Source: Caulobacter sp. 602-2 (GTDB lineage Bacteria > Pseudomonadota > Alphaproteobacteria > Caulobacterales > Caulobacteraceae). Taken from it: DNA of 64,000 nt. The notes under the pieces were generated by a model. That model was not told the DNA's origin and did no database searches. It was given only the letters and a program-made list of their open reading frames with translations. Location: positions 1 to 64,000 of the forward strand of contig NZ_JAAKGT010000011.1 of NCBI RefSeq assembly GCF_011043625.1, read 5' to 3'. Below are positions 17,095 through 25,335 of the stretch, in pieces; positions within the stretch are counted from its first letter, which is position 1; each line of letters begins with the position of its first letter. The translations under genes and the position numbers were made by a program.

Positions 17095-18068
17095 AGGCGC
17101 TTGTCGTCGAGCGTCTGGCGCAGGACTTCGCCGGCTGCGCGGTGAGGGAGGTCGCGACCCCGGCGGCCGCCCAGGGCGAGGCGCTGGTCCGCATCCGGGC
17201 CGCCAGCGTCAACTTCCCCGACCTGCTGATGACCCGCGGCGAGTACCAGCTGAAGCCGGACCTGCCGTTCACCCCGGGCCTGGATTTCGCCGGCGAAGTG
17301 GCGGCGCTGGGCCAGGGCGTCGACGGACTGGAGGTCGGCGCGGCGGTGGTCGGCGGAACGCGAACCGGGGCCTTCGCCGAGTACATCGCCGTTCCGGCCA
17401 AGGCGCTGAGGCCCAAGCCCGCGCGGCTGTCGTTCGGCGAGGCGGCGTCCTACGGCGCGGCCTATCTGACCGCGCGGGTGGCGCTGGTGCGGCGCGCCAA
17501 TCTCCAGCCCGGCGAGTGGGTGCTGGTGCACGGCGCGGCCGGCGGCGTGGGGCTGGCGGCGGTGGATCTGGCCAAGGCCATGGGCGCGAAGGTGATCGCG
17601 GCCTCGGCCTCCGACGACAAGCTGGCGCAGGTCTCGCGGCTCTACGCCCCCGACGCCGTCGTCAATGTCGCCGGCGGTTTCCGCGACCAGGTCAAGGCGA
17701 TCACCGGCGGGCGCGGCGTCGACGTGGTCTATGACCCGGTGGGCGGCGATGTCTTCGACGAGAGCCTGCGGTGCCTGGCCTTCGACGGGCGGCTGCTGGT
17801 GGTCGGCTTCGCTTCGGGGCGGATCCCGACGGTCTCGGCCAACATCCCCCTGATCAAGGGGATCTCGGTGATGGGCGTGCGGGCCGGCGAGTACGGCCGT
17901 CAGTTCCCCGACAAGGGCGCCGAAGACCAGGCCGCCGTCTGGGCGATGGCGCAGGCCGGGACGATCCGGCCCCACGTGCACGCCGAGGTTCCGCTGGAGC
18001 GCTGGCGCGAGGCGTTCGACCTGCTGGCGCAGCGTCGCGTGATCGGCAAGGCGGTCATCACGCCATGA
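17091..18068 (+). CDS. NADPH:quinone oxidoreductase family protein
   Basis: A 325-residue zinc-free medium-chain dehydrogenase/reductase. The start is GTG at 17091, overlapping the upstream stop. Features: LVRIRAASVNFPDLLMTRGE, PFTPGLDFAGEV, the NADPH-binding loop VHGAAGGVGLAAVDLAKA (about 145-162) and VDVVYDPVGGDVFDESLRC. It lacks the catalytic zinc cysteines of alcohol dehydrogenases, as expected for quinone or enoyl-thioester reductases. Probably the third gene of the TetR-esterase group. The 3' end overlaps the convergent gene by 11 bases. Confidence 0.92.
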   Translation: MKALVVERLAQDFAGCAVREVATPAAAQGEALVRIRAASVNFPDLLMTRGEYQLKPDLPFTPGLDFAGEVAALGQGVDGLEVGAAVVGGTRTGAFAEYIAVPAKALRPKPARLSFGEAASYGAAYLTARVALVRRANLQPGEWVLVHGAAGGVGLAAVDLAKAMGAKVIAASASDDKLAQVSRLYAPDAVVNVAGGFRDQVKAITGGRGVDVVYDPVGGDVFDESLRCLAFDGRLLVVGFASGRIPTVSANIPLIKGISVMGVRAGEYGRQFPDKGAEDQAAVWAMAQAGTIRPHVHAEVPLERWREAFDLLAQRRVIGKAVITP

Positions 18069-18429
18069 CCGGCGGGCGTTGATAGACCACGAAGCGCGCG
18101 ACGCGGGTGGAGCGCATGGCCTCGACCATCTCGTCGTCGCTGTAGCCTGGCAGGGTCTCCAGCCAGGCTGCGAACGCCTGGGCGCCCTGGGCCTCCAGCG
18201 GGAAGACGCCGACCGGATCGGTCGAGGCGTCGTGGAGCAGGAAGACCACGTCGTCGCCCCACGGCCCGCTGTCGTCGGTGGCCACCACGACCTGCCGCAG
18301 GTCGGCGAGCGCCAGGCGGCGGGGCGGCGAGCGCCCGTCGGTGGTGAGGATCGCGCCGTCGACGATCTCCACGCGCCAGGGGCTGGGCGGATTGGCGTGC
18401 GACAGCCATGTCTTCAACCAGCCCAGCAT
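18058..18429 (-). CDS. Hypothetical protein with short acidic domain
   Basis: A 123-residue soluble protein with no family that I recognise. It begins MLGWLKTWLSHANPPSPWRV and carries LADLRQVVVATDDSGPWGDD and FPLEAQGAQAFAAWLETLPG. The pattern (a beta-rich first half ending in a helix of about 15 residues) would fit a small PH-like or chaperone-like fold, which is a guess. It lies 10 bases after the end of recR on the same strand and so is probably the last gene of the dnaX-ybaB-CPCC-recR transcript. Its 3' end overlaps the convergent oxidoreductase. Confidence 0.8.
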   Translation of the reverse strand: MLGWLKTWLSHANPPSPWRVEIVDGAILTTDGRSPPRRLALADLRQVVVATDDSGPWGDDVVFLLHDASTDPVGVFPLEAQGAQAFAAWLETLPGYSDDEMVEAMRSTRVARFVVYQRPPVMA

Positions 18430-18439
18430 CGTGTTCCTC

Positions 18440-19042
18440 CTAGGCCGGCCGCCTGGCCCTCAGCGCCTGGGCGATCGTGCCGTCGTCGAGCCAGTCGAGG
18501 TCGCCGCCGACGGGAACGCCGCGGGCCAGCATCGTCACCGGCACGTTGGTGTTGGCGAGGCGATCGGCGAGATAGTGGGCGGTGGTCTGGCCGTCGACCG
18601 TGGCCGGCAGGGCCAGGATGACCTCGGCCACTTGCCCGCTGGACGCGCGCTCCAGCAGCTCGCCCACCCGCAAGGTTTCCGGGCCCACGCCGTCCAGAGC
18701 CGACAACAGGCCGCCCAGCACGTGGTAGCGGCCCTTGAACGAGCCGCCGCGCTCCATCGCCCACACCGAGCCGACCTCCTCGACCACGCACAGCAGGCGC
18801 ACGTCGCGCGAGCCGTCCGCGCACACGGCGCAGGGATCGGTGGTGTCCAGCGAGCCGCAGGTGGAGCAGGTCTTCACCTTGGCCTGGGCATCGGCCATGG
18901 CGGCGGCCAGCGGCGCCAGCAGCGCATCGCGCTTCTTCAGCAGGGCCAGCGCCGCCCGTCGGCCCGAGCGCGGCCCAAGGCCCGGCAGCTTGGACAGCAG
19001 GGCGATCAGGCGCTCGATCTCGGGTCCGGCGGAGGCGGCCAT
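18440..19042 (-). CDS. recR: Recombination protein RecR
   Basis: Acts with RecF/RecO to load RecA at gaps and replication forks. The 200-residue product has the N-terminal HhH segment [20 protein letters not shown], a four-Cys zinc finger ([16 protein letters not shown], about 57-72), and the Toprim domain ([17 protein letters not shown]). The C-terminal part [13 protein letters not shown] is family-typical. The start ATG at 19042 shares one base with the stop of the upstream CPCC gene (TGATG), so it is probably coupled to it. The usual bacterial dnaX-ybaB-recR order is interrupted only by that gene. Confidence 0.96.
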   Translation of the reverse strand: MAASAGPEIERLIALLSKLPGLGPRSGRRAALALLKKRDALLAPLAAAMADAQAKVKTCSTCGSLDTTDPCAVCADGSRDVRLLCVVEEVGSVWAMERGGSFKGRYHVLGGLLSALDGVGPETLRVGELLERASSGQVAEVILALPATVDGQTTAHYLADRLANTNVPVTMLARGVPVGGDLDWLDDGTIAQALRARRPA

Positions 19043-19386
19043 CAGCGGTTTCTCATCCAGTAGGGGACCCCGTCGAAGTCGGCGAGCGTACCCGTCGATA
19101 TATGGTCGCCGTCCTCGAACGGCCGCCATGCGCGGTCCTTGCGGTCGGTCCAGCGGACCTTCCGGACGTTCGAGGCGAAGCGCAACTCGCCGACGCCGTG
19201 CTCGGCGTACGATCGTTGCGCCTCGACCAGCGACGGCGGGTTGGCGCCGCCGCAGCAGGTCGGATTGGCGAACTGAAACGGATCGTCTTCCCAGAAGCAG
19301 ATCCGGCAGATCTCGTAGCTTCCTCGTTCGACTAGGCCTACGTAGCCGCAGCAGGCGCAGGCGATGGTCCGCCGGGTCCAGATCAG
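19042..19386 (-). CDS. Cysteine-rich CPCC family protein with CTG start, between ybaB and recR
   Basis: A 114-codon frame (bases 19386-19042) coding for a CPCC-family (PF14206-like) protein. From residue 10 it reads [18 protein letters not shown] then RICFWEDD, matching the consensus CPCCGY...ERGxYEICPVCFWEDD with the first motif CACC and the second [24 protein letters not shown] and [12 protein letters not shown] follow. There is no ATG, GTG or TTG upstream of the first Cys. The best start is CTG at 19386, which overlaps the ybaB stop as CTGA; the stop overlaps the recR ATG as TGATG. Likely a zinc-binding cytoplasmic protein of unknown role, perhaps coupled to recR expression. Confidence 0.75.
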   Translation of the reverse strand: MIWTRRTIACACCGYVGLVERGSYEICRICFWEDDPFQFANPTCCGGANPPSLVEAQRSYAEHGVGELRFASNVRKVRWTDRKDRAWRPFEDGDHISTGTLADFDGVPYWMRNR

Positions 19387-19712
19387 AACTTCATCCCGGG
19401 CATGCCGCCCATCAGCCCGGCCATCGGGCCGGCGGCTTCCTGCATCATCTGGGCCTGCTTGGCTTCCAGCTTCTTCTTGGCGTCGGCGTGGGCGGCGACG
19501 ATCAGGTCGGAGATCACCTCGCCTTCGCCCGGCTCGATCAGGCTCTCGTCCAGCACGACCTTCTTGAGGTCGCCGCCGCCCGACAGGGTGACGGTGACCA
19601 TGCCGCCGCCGGCGGTGCCTTCGATGACCACCTCGGCGAGGCGGGCCTGGGCGTCGGCCAGCTTCTGCTGCATGGCCTGGGCCTGCTTCATCAGGCCGCT
19701 GAGGTCTTTCAT
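19383..19712 (-). CDS. ybaB: YbaB/EbfC nucleoid-associated protein
   Basis: Small DNA-binding dimer of the YbaB/EbfC family, 109 residues. Starts [20 protein letters not shown], an amphipathic helix, followed by the conserved strands [20 protein letters not shown] and [20 protein letters not shown] and the [15 protein letters not shown] helix. A Met/Gly-rich tail ([15 protein letters not shown]) is usual. The start ATG at 19712 has GGAG seven bases upstream; an in-frame TTG four codons earlier is unlikely. It sits 124 bases after dnaX with a repeat in between, and its stop overlaps the CPCC start. Confidence 0.95.
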   Translation of the reverse strand: MKDLSGLMKQAQAMQQKLADAQARLAEVVIEGTAGGGMVTVTLSGGGDLKKVVLDESLIEPGEGEVISDLIVAAHADAKKKLEAKQAQMMQEAAGPMAGLMGGMPGMKF

Positions 19713-19745
19713 GGTCTGCTCCAACTGCTGGCCCGAAAACCTCGC

Positions 19746-19829
19746 CCTTCGATGGGCTCAGGGTGGGGTTTCCTACTGACGGGCCTTCAAAGTAGCCCTC
19801 ATCCCGAGCTTGTCGAAGGACGAGGGCGG
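19746..19829. repeat. Intergenic inverted repeat, family C
   Basis: Carries TCGATGGGCTCAGGGTGG and CCTCATCCCGAGCTTGTCGA with TCGAAGGACGAGGG, a shorter form of the element at 5.2-5.3 kb. It fills the gap between dnaX and ybaB. Confidence 0.65.
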
Positions 19830-19836
19830 TTCTCTC

Positions 19837-21681
19837 CTAGTCCTCGGCCTCGTCCGGCTCGATCGGCGCGGGTTCGGGGGCCAGGACCTTGCGGATCTCG
19901 ACGATCTCGGTGCCGGGGAAGGCCGACAGCACCGAGGCGACGAACGGATCGGCCTTGATGGCGGCCAGGGCCTCGCGCTCCTCGCGCTTCTGGCGCTCCA
20001 TCAGGCTTTCGGCGCCGCCGCCGCCTTCCGCGGCGACCAGCCAGGGCTGGCCGGTCCATTCCTTCAGCGCGCGGACCAGGCGCCCGGCCAGGTTGCCGGG
20101 GGCGCCGGGGGCGGCCTCGAAGGTGATCGCGCCGGGACGGAAGCTGATCGGGCGGACGAACTGCTCGACGTCGAGGCGCAGCCCGATGTCGCGCTTTTCG
20201 GCGATCAGCTTCAGCACGTCGTCGAACGAGGCCAGCACGGGGGCGGCCGGGGCGGTCCCGATGGCGGCCATGGCGCGCGGCGCGGCCGAGACGGCTCCGC
20301 CAGGGGCCGCGCCGCCACCGACGGCGACGCCGCCGCCCGGACCGGCGCCCGGATTGCCGCCGTCGCGCAGGGCCTTCAGCGCGTCTTCCGGACCCGGCAG
20401 GTCGGCGGCGTAGCACAGGCGGATGATGGCCATCTCGGCGGCGGCCATGGCGTCGGGCGCGCGGCGCACCTCGTCGTGGGCCTTGAGCAGCATCTGCCAC
20501 AGGCGAGCCATGGTTCCGGCGCTGGTCTGGGCGCCGACCGAGGTCAGACGCGCGGCCTGCTCCTTGGGCATCGACAGGGCGTCTGGGCCCAGGGCCTTGG
20601 CCACCGAGGCGGCGTGGCAGTGGTCGAGCAGGTCGAGCATCACCACCACCGGGTCGGCGCCGAAGCCCCACAGCTGGCGGAAGGTGGTCAGGGCCTCGCC
20701 CGGCTTGCCGCTCATCACCTGTTCGAAGAGAGCGATGGTCTGGCTGCGGTCGGCCAGGCCCAGCATGTCGCGCACGACGGCGGCGGTGACCGTCTGGGCC
20801 TTCTCGGTCTGGACGATGGCCTGGTCGAGCAGCGACAGGCCGTCACGGGCCGAGCCCTCGGCGGCGCGGGCGATCAGGGCCAGGGCGTCGGGGTCGATCC
20901 TGGCGCCTTCGCGCTGCGAGATGCGGTCGAAGTGCTTGGCCAGCACGTCCGGCTCGATCCGGCGCAGGTCGAAGCGCTGGGTCCGCGACAGGATCGTCAC
21001 CGGCACCTTGCGGATCTCGGTGGTGGCGAAGATGAACTTGGCGTGCGGCGGAGGCTCTTCCAGCGTCTTCAGCAGCGCGTTGAACGCGGCCGTCGACAGC
21101 ATGTGCACTTCGTCGATGATGTAGACCTTGTAGCGCGCCTCGACCGGGGCGTAGCGCACCCCGTCCAGCAGCTCGCGCATCTCGTCGACCTTGGTGCGGG
21201 AGGCGGCGTCGAGCTCCAGCACGTCCATGTGCCGGCCCTCGATGATGGCCCGGCAGTGGCGGCCCTCGGTCGAAAGGTCGACGCTGGGGCCGTGGACGGT
21301 GTCGCTCTCGTAGTTCAGGGCGCGCGCCAGCAGGCGGGCGGTGGTGGTCTTGCCGACCCCGCGGACGCCCGTGAGCATGAAGGCGTGGGCGATGCGGCCG
21401 GTGCTGAACGCGTTGGCGAGCGTCCTGACCATGGCCTCCTGGCCGATCAGGTCCTCAAAGGTGCGCGGGCGGTACTTGCGGGCCAGCACGGTGTAGGCCG
21501 CGCCGGCCTCTTCGGCTTCAGGCTCGGGCAAGGGCTTGGCCGTCACGGGAGCAGGGGCGGGCGCCGACGCCTCGCCGAAGATATCGGCCGTGTTCTCGTC
21601 GCGCTCGGGCGCCTCCTCACGATCGAAGGCGGGCTCGTCCCAGGGGGGAGCGGAATCGGGCGTGAGGTCGTGGTCGGCCAT
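19837..21681 (-). CDS. dnaX: DNA polymerase III subunits gamma and tau
   Basis: Clamp-loader ATPase of the replisome; 614 residues with a full-length tau C-terminus. Walker A GVRGVGKTTTAR (105-116), sensor-like IIDEVHMLS, and the LEEPPPHAKFIFATTEIRKV segment are clear. The zinc module expected after the Walker A has lost its cysteines: the segment SVDLSTEGRHCRAIIEGR keeps a single Cys, as in other alphaproteobacteria. An acidic N-terminal extension of about 60 residues precedes the AAA+ domain. In Caulobacter crescentus the shorter gamma-like forms are made by ClpXP cutting DnaX; the C-terminal half here (about 360-614, Gly/Ala/Pro linker then a tau domain) would suit that. Confidence 0.96.
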   Translation of the reverse strand: MADHDLTPDSAPPWDEPAFDREEAPERDENTADIFGEASAPAPAPVTAKPLPEPEAEEAGAAYTVLARKYRPRTFEDLIGQEAMVRTLANAFSTGRIAHAFMLTGVRGVGKTTTARLLARALNYESDTVHGPSVDLSTEGRHCRAIIEGRHMDVLELDAASRTKVDEMRELLDGVRYAPVEARYKVYIIDEVHMLSTAAFNALLKTLEEPPPHAKFIFATTEIRKVPVTILSRTQRFDLRRIEPDVLAKHFDRISQREGARIDPDALALIARAAEGSARDGLSLLDQAIVQTEKAQTVTAAVVRDMLGLADRSQTIALFEQVMSGKPGEALTTFRQLWGFGADPVVVMLDLLDHCHAASVAKALGPDALSMPKEQAARLTSVGAQTSAGTMARLWQMLLKAHDEVRRAPDAMAAAEMAIIRLCYAADLPGPEDALKALRDGGNPGAGPGGGVAVGGGAAPGGAVSAAPRAMAAIGTAPAAPVLASFDDVLKLIAEKRDIGLRLDVEQFVRPISFRPGAITFEAAPGAPGNLAGRLVRALKEWTGQPWLVAAEGGGGAESLMERQKREEREALAAIKADPFVASVLSAFPGTEIVEIRKVLAPEPAPIEPDEAED

Positions 21682-21765
21682 GGGCGCAGTCTAGAGCGTC
21701 GAGCGGCGCGGCAAAAGGCTCACGGGCGGCCGCGTCGCGTCTGCTGACAGAATTTAAGGGGTAAG

Positions 21766-21864
21766 GTGGAGACCGGCGGGCGACCCGAGGGTGATCTCGT
21801 TGTGGCTGCTGCCTTCCGGCCCTGACCAGGTTGGCGAGGCCATCGTCCGTCGCCGATCTCCGAG
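21766..21864 (-). ncRNA. ffs: 4.5S signal recognition particle RNA
   Basis: Read on the minus strand this segment holds the diagnostic apical loop GGTCAGGGCCGGAAGGCAGC, flanked by complementary arms (GGAGATCGGCG at the 5' side pairs with CGCCGGTCTCC at the 3' side), giving the single long hairpin of a small bacterial SRP RNA of about 97 nt. It binds Ffh to target membrane proteins. End positions are approximate to a few bases. Confidence 0.93.
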
Positions 21865-21868
21865 GGGG

Positions 21869-21898
21869 TATATCGCGACTCATCGCGCGATATGCAAG
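21869..21898 (-). promoter_or_regulatory. Probable promoter of the SRP RNA
   Basis: On the minus strand, CTTGCA (21898-21893) and GATATA (21874-21869) are 18 bases apart and lie a few bases before the RNA 5' end, as expected for -35 and -10 boxes. Confidence 0.5.
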
Positions 21899-22009
21899 CG
21901 CCAAGCGCTCCGTCCGGTGACGACTCTTCGCCGCCGGTCCGTCGCTGGGCGGGCGCCGGACGCCAAAACCCCTTACACTTTGCCCGGCCAGCCTCTACAG
22001 AATCGACCC

Positions 22010-22954
22010 ATGCCGCTTTCCGAGATCGTCAACATCTTCGCGGGCAATCCGCTGGACCGCGCCGGCGAGCGCCGAGGCGACGCCAGCTGGATCGCCGAGA
22101 AGCTGGAGGACCCCCAGTCCCTGGCCGTCGCCGTCTGGAACGGCAAGGTGCTGGTCGAGGATTCGCCTTCAGCCGACGACGAGCCGACCGGCGTCCAGAT
22201 CGCCTATCTGCGCGCGGACATGGCCAAGGAGCTGGCCGGCACCGACGAGCGCCTGCTGTTCATGGGCCTGTGGAAGGACATCGCGGTCTTCGCCGTCGAC
22301 CTGGAGGGCGCGGCCGACCCGTCGGAAGGCGCGCTGCAGGGCCTTGGCCGGTTCGAGGAACTGCGCGGCGCGGCCGCGACCCTGCCCGCGCCCGACGCCG
22401 GCATCCTGGCCACCGCCAAGTCGATGTTCGAATGGCGGCGCAAGCACCCGTTCTGCGCCAACTGCGGCAACAAGAGCGACGTCGTCGACGGCGGCTGGAA
22501 GCGTATCTGCCCCTCCTGCCACGCCGAGCATTTCCCGCGCACCGACCCCGTGGCGATCATGCTGGCCGTGCACGGCGGCAAGTGCCTCTTGGGCCGTCAG
22601 GCGGCCTGGCCCGCCGGCATGTTCTCGGCCCTGGCCGGCTTCGTCGAGCCGGGCGAGACCATCGAGGAGGCCTGCGCCCGCGAGCTGAAGGAAGAGGCGG
22701 GCCTGGTGGCCACCAAGGTGCGCTACCATTCCAGCCAGCCCTGGCCGTTCCCCGCCTCGCTGATGATGGGCATGATCGCCGAGGTCGACAGCGACCAGGC
22801 CGCCCCCGACCAGACCGAACTGGAAGCCGTCCGCTGGTTCGACAAGGACGAGGCCAAGGCCCTGATCCGCGGCGAAATCGAAGACGCCTTCGCCCCGCCG
22901 ACCCTGGCCATCGCCCATCAGCTGATCAAGACCTGGTGCGAGTCTGAAGACTGA
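22010..22954 (+). CDS. nudC: NAD(+) diphosphatase/RNA decapping NUDIX enzyme
   Basis: Hydrolyses NAD(H) and removes NAD caps from RNA 5' ends (known for E. coli NudC). The 314-residue product has an N-terminal SHBD-like domain, a four-Cys zinc ribbon (FCANCGNKSDVV and ICPSCHAEHFPRTDP, about 142-172), and a perfect NUDIX box GFVEPGETIEEACARELKEE (about 206-225), followed by SSQPWPFPASLMMGM, the NudC signature. The ATG at 22010 fits the N-terminus MPLSEIVNIFAG; the open frame before it covers the SRP RNA region and is not coding. A palindromic repeat begins in the stop codon. Confidence 0.95.
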   Translation: MPLSEIVNIFAGNPLDRAGERRGDASWIAEKLEDPQSLAVAVWNGKVLVEDSPSADDEPTGVQIAYLRADMAKELAGTDERLLFMGLWKDIAVFAVDLEGAADPSEGALQGLGRFEELRGAAATLPAPDAGILATAKSMFEWRRKHPFCANCGNKSDVVDGGWKRICPSCHAEHFPRTDPVAIMLAVHGGKCLLGRQAAWPAGMFSALAGFVEPGETIEEACARELKEEAGLVATKVRYHSSQPWPFPASLMMGMIAEVDSDQAAPDQTELEAVRWFDKDEAKALIRGEIEDAFAPPTLAIAHQLIKTWCESED

Positions 22955-23119
22955 TCCTTCTCCCCCTTGCGGGAGAAGGTGGCGGCGAAGCCGCCGGATG
23001 AGGGGTCTCTCAAACGAAAGCCGCCTCGCCCGGCGTTTCCGCCCTCGCAGCGTTGATATTTGAAAGACCCCTCACCCGACCCGCTTCGCGGCCCACCCTC
23101 TCCCGCAAGGGGAGAGGGA
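22953..23119. repeat. Intergenic palindromic repeat, family B
   Basis: Left module GATCCTTCTCCCCCTTGCGG, GATGAGGGGTCTCTCAAAC; right module GACCCCTCACCCGACCCGCT and CCCTCTCCCGCAAGGGGAGA. Nearly the same order as at 12.57 and 42.77 kb. It starts in the nudC stop codon and ends at the stop region of the convergent MAPEG gene. Confidence 0.85.
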
Positions 23120-23536
23120 TCAGGAAATGAGCTTCACCCACTCCCTGACCACCAGCGCCACCAGCACCAGCGTCGACAGGCCAAAGGCCAGGAACCGCGC
23201 CATCACGATGTTGACGCTCGCCTGCACCAGGCTGTGCGCGATCCGCAGCGCCACATAGGTCCAGGCCAGGGCCAGCGCGGTTCCGTCCGCGTGGCCGGCC
23301 ACGGCGATGGCCAGGGCCGCCGCGTAGAAGATCGTCGGCTGCTCCATCAGGTGGTTGTAGTTGTGGGCCGCCTGCCGGGCGGCGTCGGGCAGCACGTCCA
23401 GCGCGCCGGGGAACCGGGCGTCCTGCGGCTTGATCCCGGCCTTGGTCATCGCCGGCAGCCGCTGGGCGTACATCCACGCCCACATCACCAGCGACCAGCT
23501 CACCAGCGCCAGCACCGGCGCGATCATCGTGTTCAT
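23120..23536 (-). CDS. MAPEG family membrane protein
   Basis: A 138-residue integral membrane protein with four hydrophobic helices. The pattern LVSWSLVMWAWMYAQRLPAM and the central HNYNHLMEQPTIFYAAALAI followed by YVALRIAHSLVQASVNIV matches MAPEG proteins (membrane-associated proteins in eicosanoid and glutathione metabolism). The Arg in ALRIAHS is the conserved family position. Bacterial members are mostly uncharacterised, some have glutathione transferase activity. It is convergent with nudC and followed, on the same strand, by rnhA upstream of it. Confidence 0.88.
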   Translation of the reverse strand: MNTMIAPVLALVSWSLVMWAWMYAQRLPAMTKAGIKPQDARFPGALDVLPDAARQAAHNYNHLMEQPTIFYAAALAIAVAGHADGTALALAWTYVALRIAHSLVQASVNIVMARFLAFGLSTLVLVALVVREWVKLIS

Positions 23537-23608
23537 CTCGTTGCCTCCCCAGGTCGTGTTTGGGGGAGGCTATCGGCGAACCCGCGCGACGCGAAGCCTG
23601 CCGTTTCG

Positions 23609-24055
23609 TCAGCGCTTCTTCAGCGTCTCTTCCATGCCGCGACGGGCCAGTTCGTCGGCGCGTTCGTTGTGCTCGTGGCCGGCGTGGCCCTTGACCCAGC
23701 GCCAGTCGACCTCGTGGCGCAGGCGCGCCGCATCGAGGCGCTGCCACAGGTCGACGTTCTTCACGGGGCTCTTGTCGGCGGTCTTCCAGCCCTTGGCCTT
23801 CCAGCCATGGATCCACTGGGTGACGCCCTTCATCACGTACTGGCTGTCGGTGTGCAGTTCGGCCTTGGTCGGGCGGTTCAGCGCCTCCAGGGCCATGATC
23901 GCGCCCATCAGCTCCATGCGGTTGTTGGTGGTCGCCAGCTCGCCGCCGCAGATCTCCTTGCGCTTGTCGCCGTACATCAGCACCGCGCCCCAGCCGCCGG
24001 GGCCGGGATTACCGCGGCAGGCGCCGTCGGTGTAGATGACGAGCTTGGGGGTCAC
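23609..24055 (-). CDS. rnhA: Ribonuclease HI
   Basis: Degrades the RNA strand of RNA:DNA hybrids, needed for primer removal and R-loop control. The 148-residue product starts with GTG (24055) as [20 protein letters not shown], holding the first catalytic Asp. [12 protein letters not shown] (Glu), [12 protein letters not shown] (Asp) and [20 protein letters not shown] (His and the last Asp) complete the DEDD set. The GTG overlaps the stop of thrB (GTGA), so the two genes are coupled, an arrangement found in many alphaproteobacteria. Confidence 0.97.
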   Translation of the reverse strand: MTPKLVIYTDGACRGNPGPGGWGAVLMYGDKRKEICGGELATTNNRMELMGAIMALEALNRPTKAELHTDSQYVMKGVTQWIHGWKAKGWKTADKSPVKNVDLWQRLDAARLRHEVDWRWVKGHAGHEHNERADELARRGMEETLKKR

Positions 24056-25014
24056 GCGCGGCCCCCGAACAGCGACAGGCCTTCGCGGTGGACGGCCAGC
24101 TTGCGCTCGTACTCCAGCGGGTCCTTCGGGCGCACCAGGGCGCCGGCGGGCGTGGCGTTCCAGTCGGCCAGGCGGGTCAGGAAGAAGCGCATGGCCGCGC
24201 CGCGGGCCAGCATCGGCAGGGCGTCGCGCTCGGCCGGGCTCAACGGGCGGCGGCGCTCGTAGCCGGCGATCAGCCCTTGCGCTGCGGTGATGTTGAAGCT
24301 GCCGTCGGCCTCGAAGCACCAGGCGTTCAGGGTCACGGCCACGTCGTAGGCGTAGGCGTCGTCGCAGGCGAAGTAGAAGTCGATGGTCGCCGCGAACTTG
24401 CCGTCGGTCCGGAAGAAGACGTTGTCGGGGAAATAGTCGGCGTGGATCGTGCCCGTGGGCAGGTTGCGCGGCCAGGCCAGGGCCATCTCGGCCAGGTCCT
24501 TGTCGATCGTCGCGGCCAGGCCCGGCTTCAGGTCTTCGGCGGCCTGGCGGTGCTTGGAGAACAGCGGGGCCCAGTGCGGCTGGCCCAGGTCGTTGGCGCG
24601 GCGCCCCGCATAGCCTTCGCCGGCCAGGTGCAGCCAGGCCAGGCCTTCGCCGGCCTCGCGGCAGTGGGCGGGGGTGGGCTTGCGCACCGACAGGCCCGGC
24701 ATGAACTCGACGATGGCGGCGGGCTTGCCGCGCAAGGTTTTGAGAGTCTTGCCCGTCTTGTCGCCGACCGGCCGCGCCGAGGGATAGCCGCGATCGGCCA
24801 GCCAGCCCAGCAGGTCGAGGAAGTAGGGCAGGTCCTCGGGGCGCGCGCGGCGCTCGTAGACCGTCAGAATGTAGCGGCCGGTCTCCGTCTCCAGCAGGAA
24901 GTTGGAGTTCTCCACGCCCTCGGCGATGCCCTTGAACGCCAGCGGGGCGCCCAGGTCGTACTCGGCCAGGAAGGCTTCGAGCTCTTGATCGGTGATGTCG
25001 GTGTAGACGGCCAT
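24052..25014 (-). CDS. thrB: Homoserine kinase (aminoglycoside-phosphotransferase-type ThrB)
   Basis: Phosphorylates homoserine in threonine synthesis. The 320-residue protein belongs to the APH/choline-kinase-like ThrB found in alphaproteobacteria, not the GHMP type. It starts [40 protein letters not shown] is the N-lobe, [15 protein letters not shown] the catalytic loop (Asp about residue 200), and [20 protein letters not shown] the metal-binding segment. The ATG at 25014 is family-typical; the longer upstream frame overlaps the neighbouring TA genes and is not coding. Confidence 0.94.
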   Translation of the reverse strand: MAVYTDITDQELEAFLAEYDLGAPLAFKGIAEGVENSNFLLETETGRYILTVYERRARPEDLPYFLDLLGWLADRGYPSARPVGDKTGKTLKTLRGKPAAIVEFMPGLSVRKPTPAHCREAGEGLAWLHLAGEGYAGRRANDLGQPHWAPLFSKHRQAAEDLKPGLAATIDKDLAEMALAWPRNLPTGTIHADYFPDNVFFRTDGKFAATIDFYFACDDAYAYDVAVTLNAWCFEADGSFNITAAQGLIAGYERRRPLSPAERDALPMLARGAAMRFFLTRLADWNATPAGALVRPKDPLEYERKLAVHREGLSLFGGRA

Positions 25015-25107
25015 GGGCGCGGGATGCGGCGCCGCGCGCTGGCGGTCAAGCGGCTCCTGTCGGCGGCAAGAGGGGCGTGCTATGGTTTCTGCCGCAAGGA
25101 GCGCTCC

Positions 25108-25329
25108 ATGATCGAACTCAAGATCGAGCAACAAGGCGAGGCGGTTAAGGTCGAACTGACCGAGGAGCTGCTTGTCCTGCTCGGCGCCAAGGCCGGCGAT
25201 ACGCTGGTTATCGACGGCGAGGCGGGTGGCCCGTTCACCCTGGCGGCGCGATCGACGGACGAGCGCTTCGAACGTGGCCGGGCTTTCCTCGAACGCTATC
25301 GTTCGACCTTCGAGGCGTTGGCGAAGTAG
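25108..25329 (+). CDS. AbrB-like antitoxin of a Doc module
   Basis: A 73-residue protein: the swapped-hairpin AbrB/MazE-type DNA-binding half (EQQGEAVKVELTEELLVLLG, then AKAGDTLVIDGEAGG) and a C-terminal helix RGRAFLERYRSTFEALAK, resembling the toxin-binding tail of antitoxins paired with Doc. The ATG at 25108 has AAGGAG just upstream. Six bases separate it from the toxin gene, so it would be translated first and keep the toxin in check, and probably represses the promoter. Family assignment rests on pattern and neighbour. Confidence 0.83.
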   Translation: MIELKIEQQGEAVKVELTEELLVLLGAKAGDTLVIDGEAGGPFTLAARSTDERFERGRAFLERYRSTFEALAK

Positions 25330-25335
25330 TCGCCG

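Noticed and set aside
19810..21747. Long open frame opposite dnaX (645 codons, plus strand)
   Set aside because: Antisense to dnaX, low-complexity composition, no ribosome-binding site or family similarity.
21791..22009. N-terminal extension of NudC
   Set aside because: It would cover the SRP RNA gene and shows no NudC similarity; the ATG at 22010 matches the family start.
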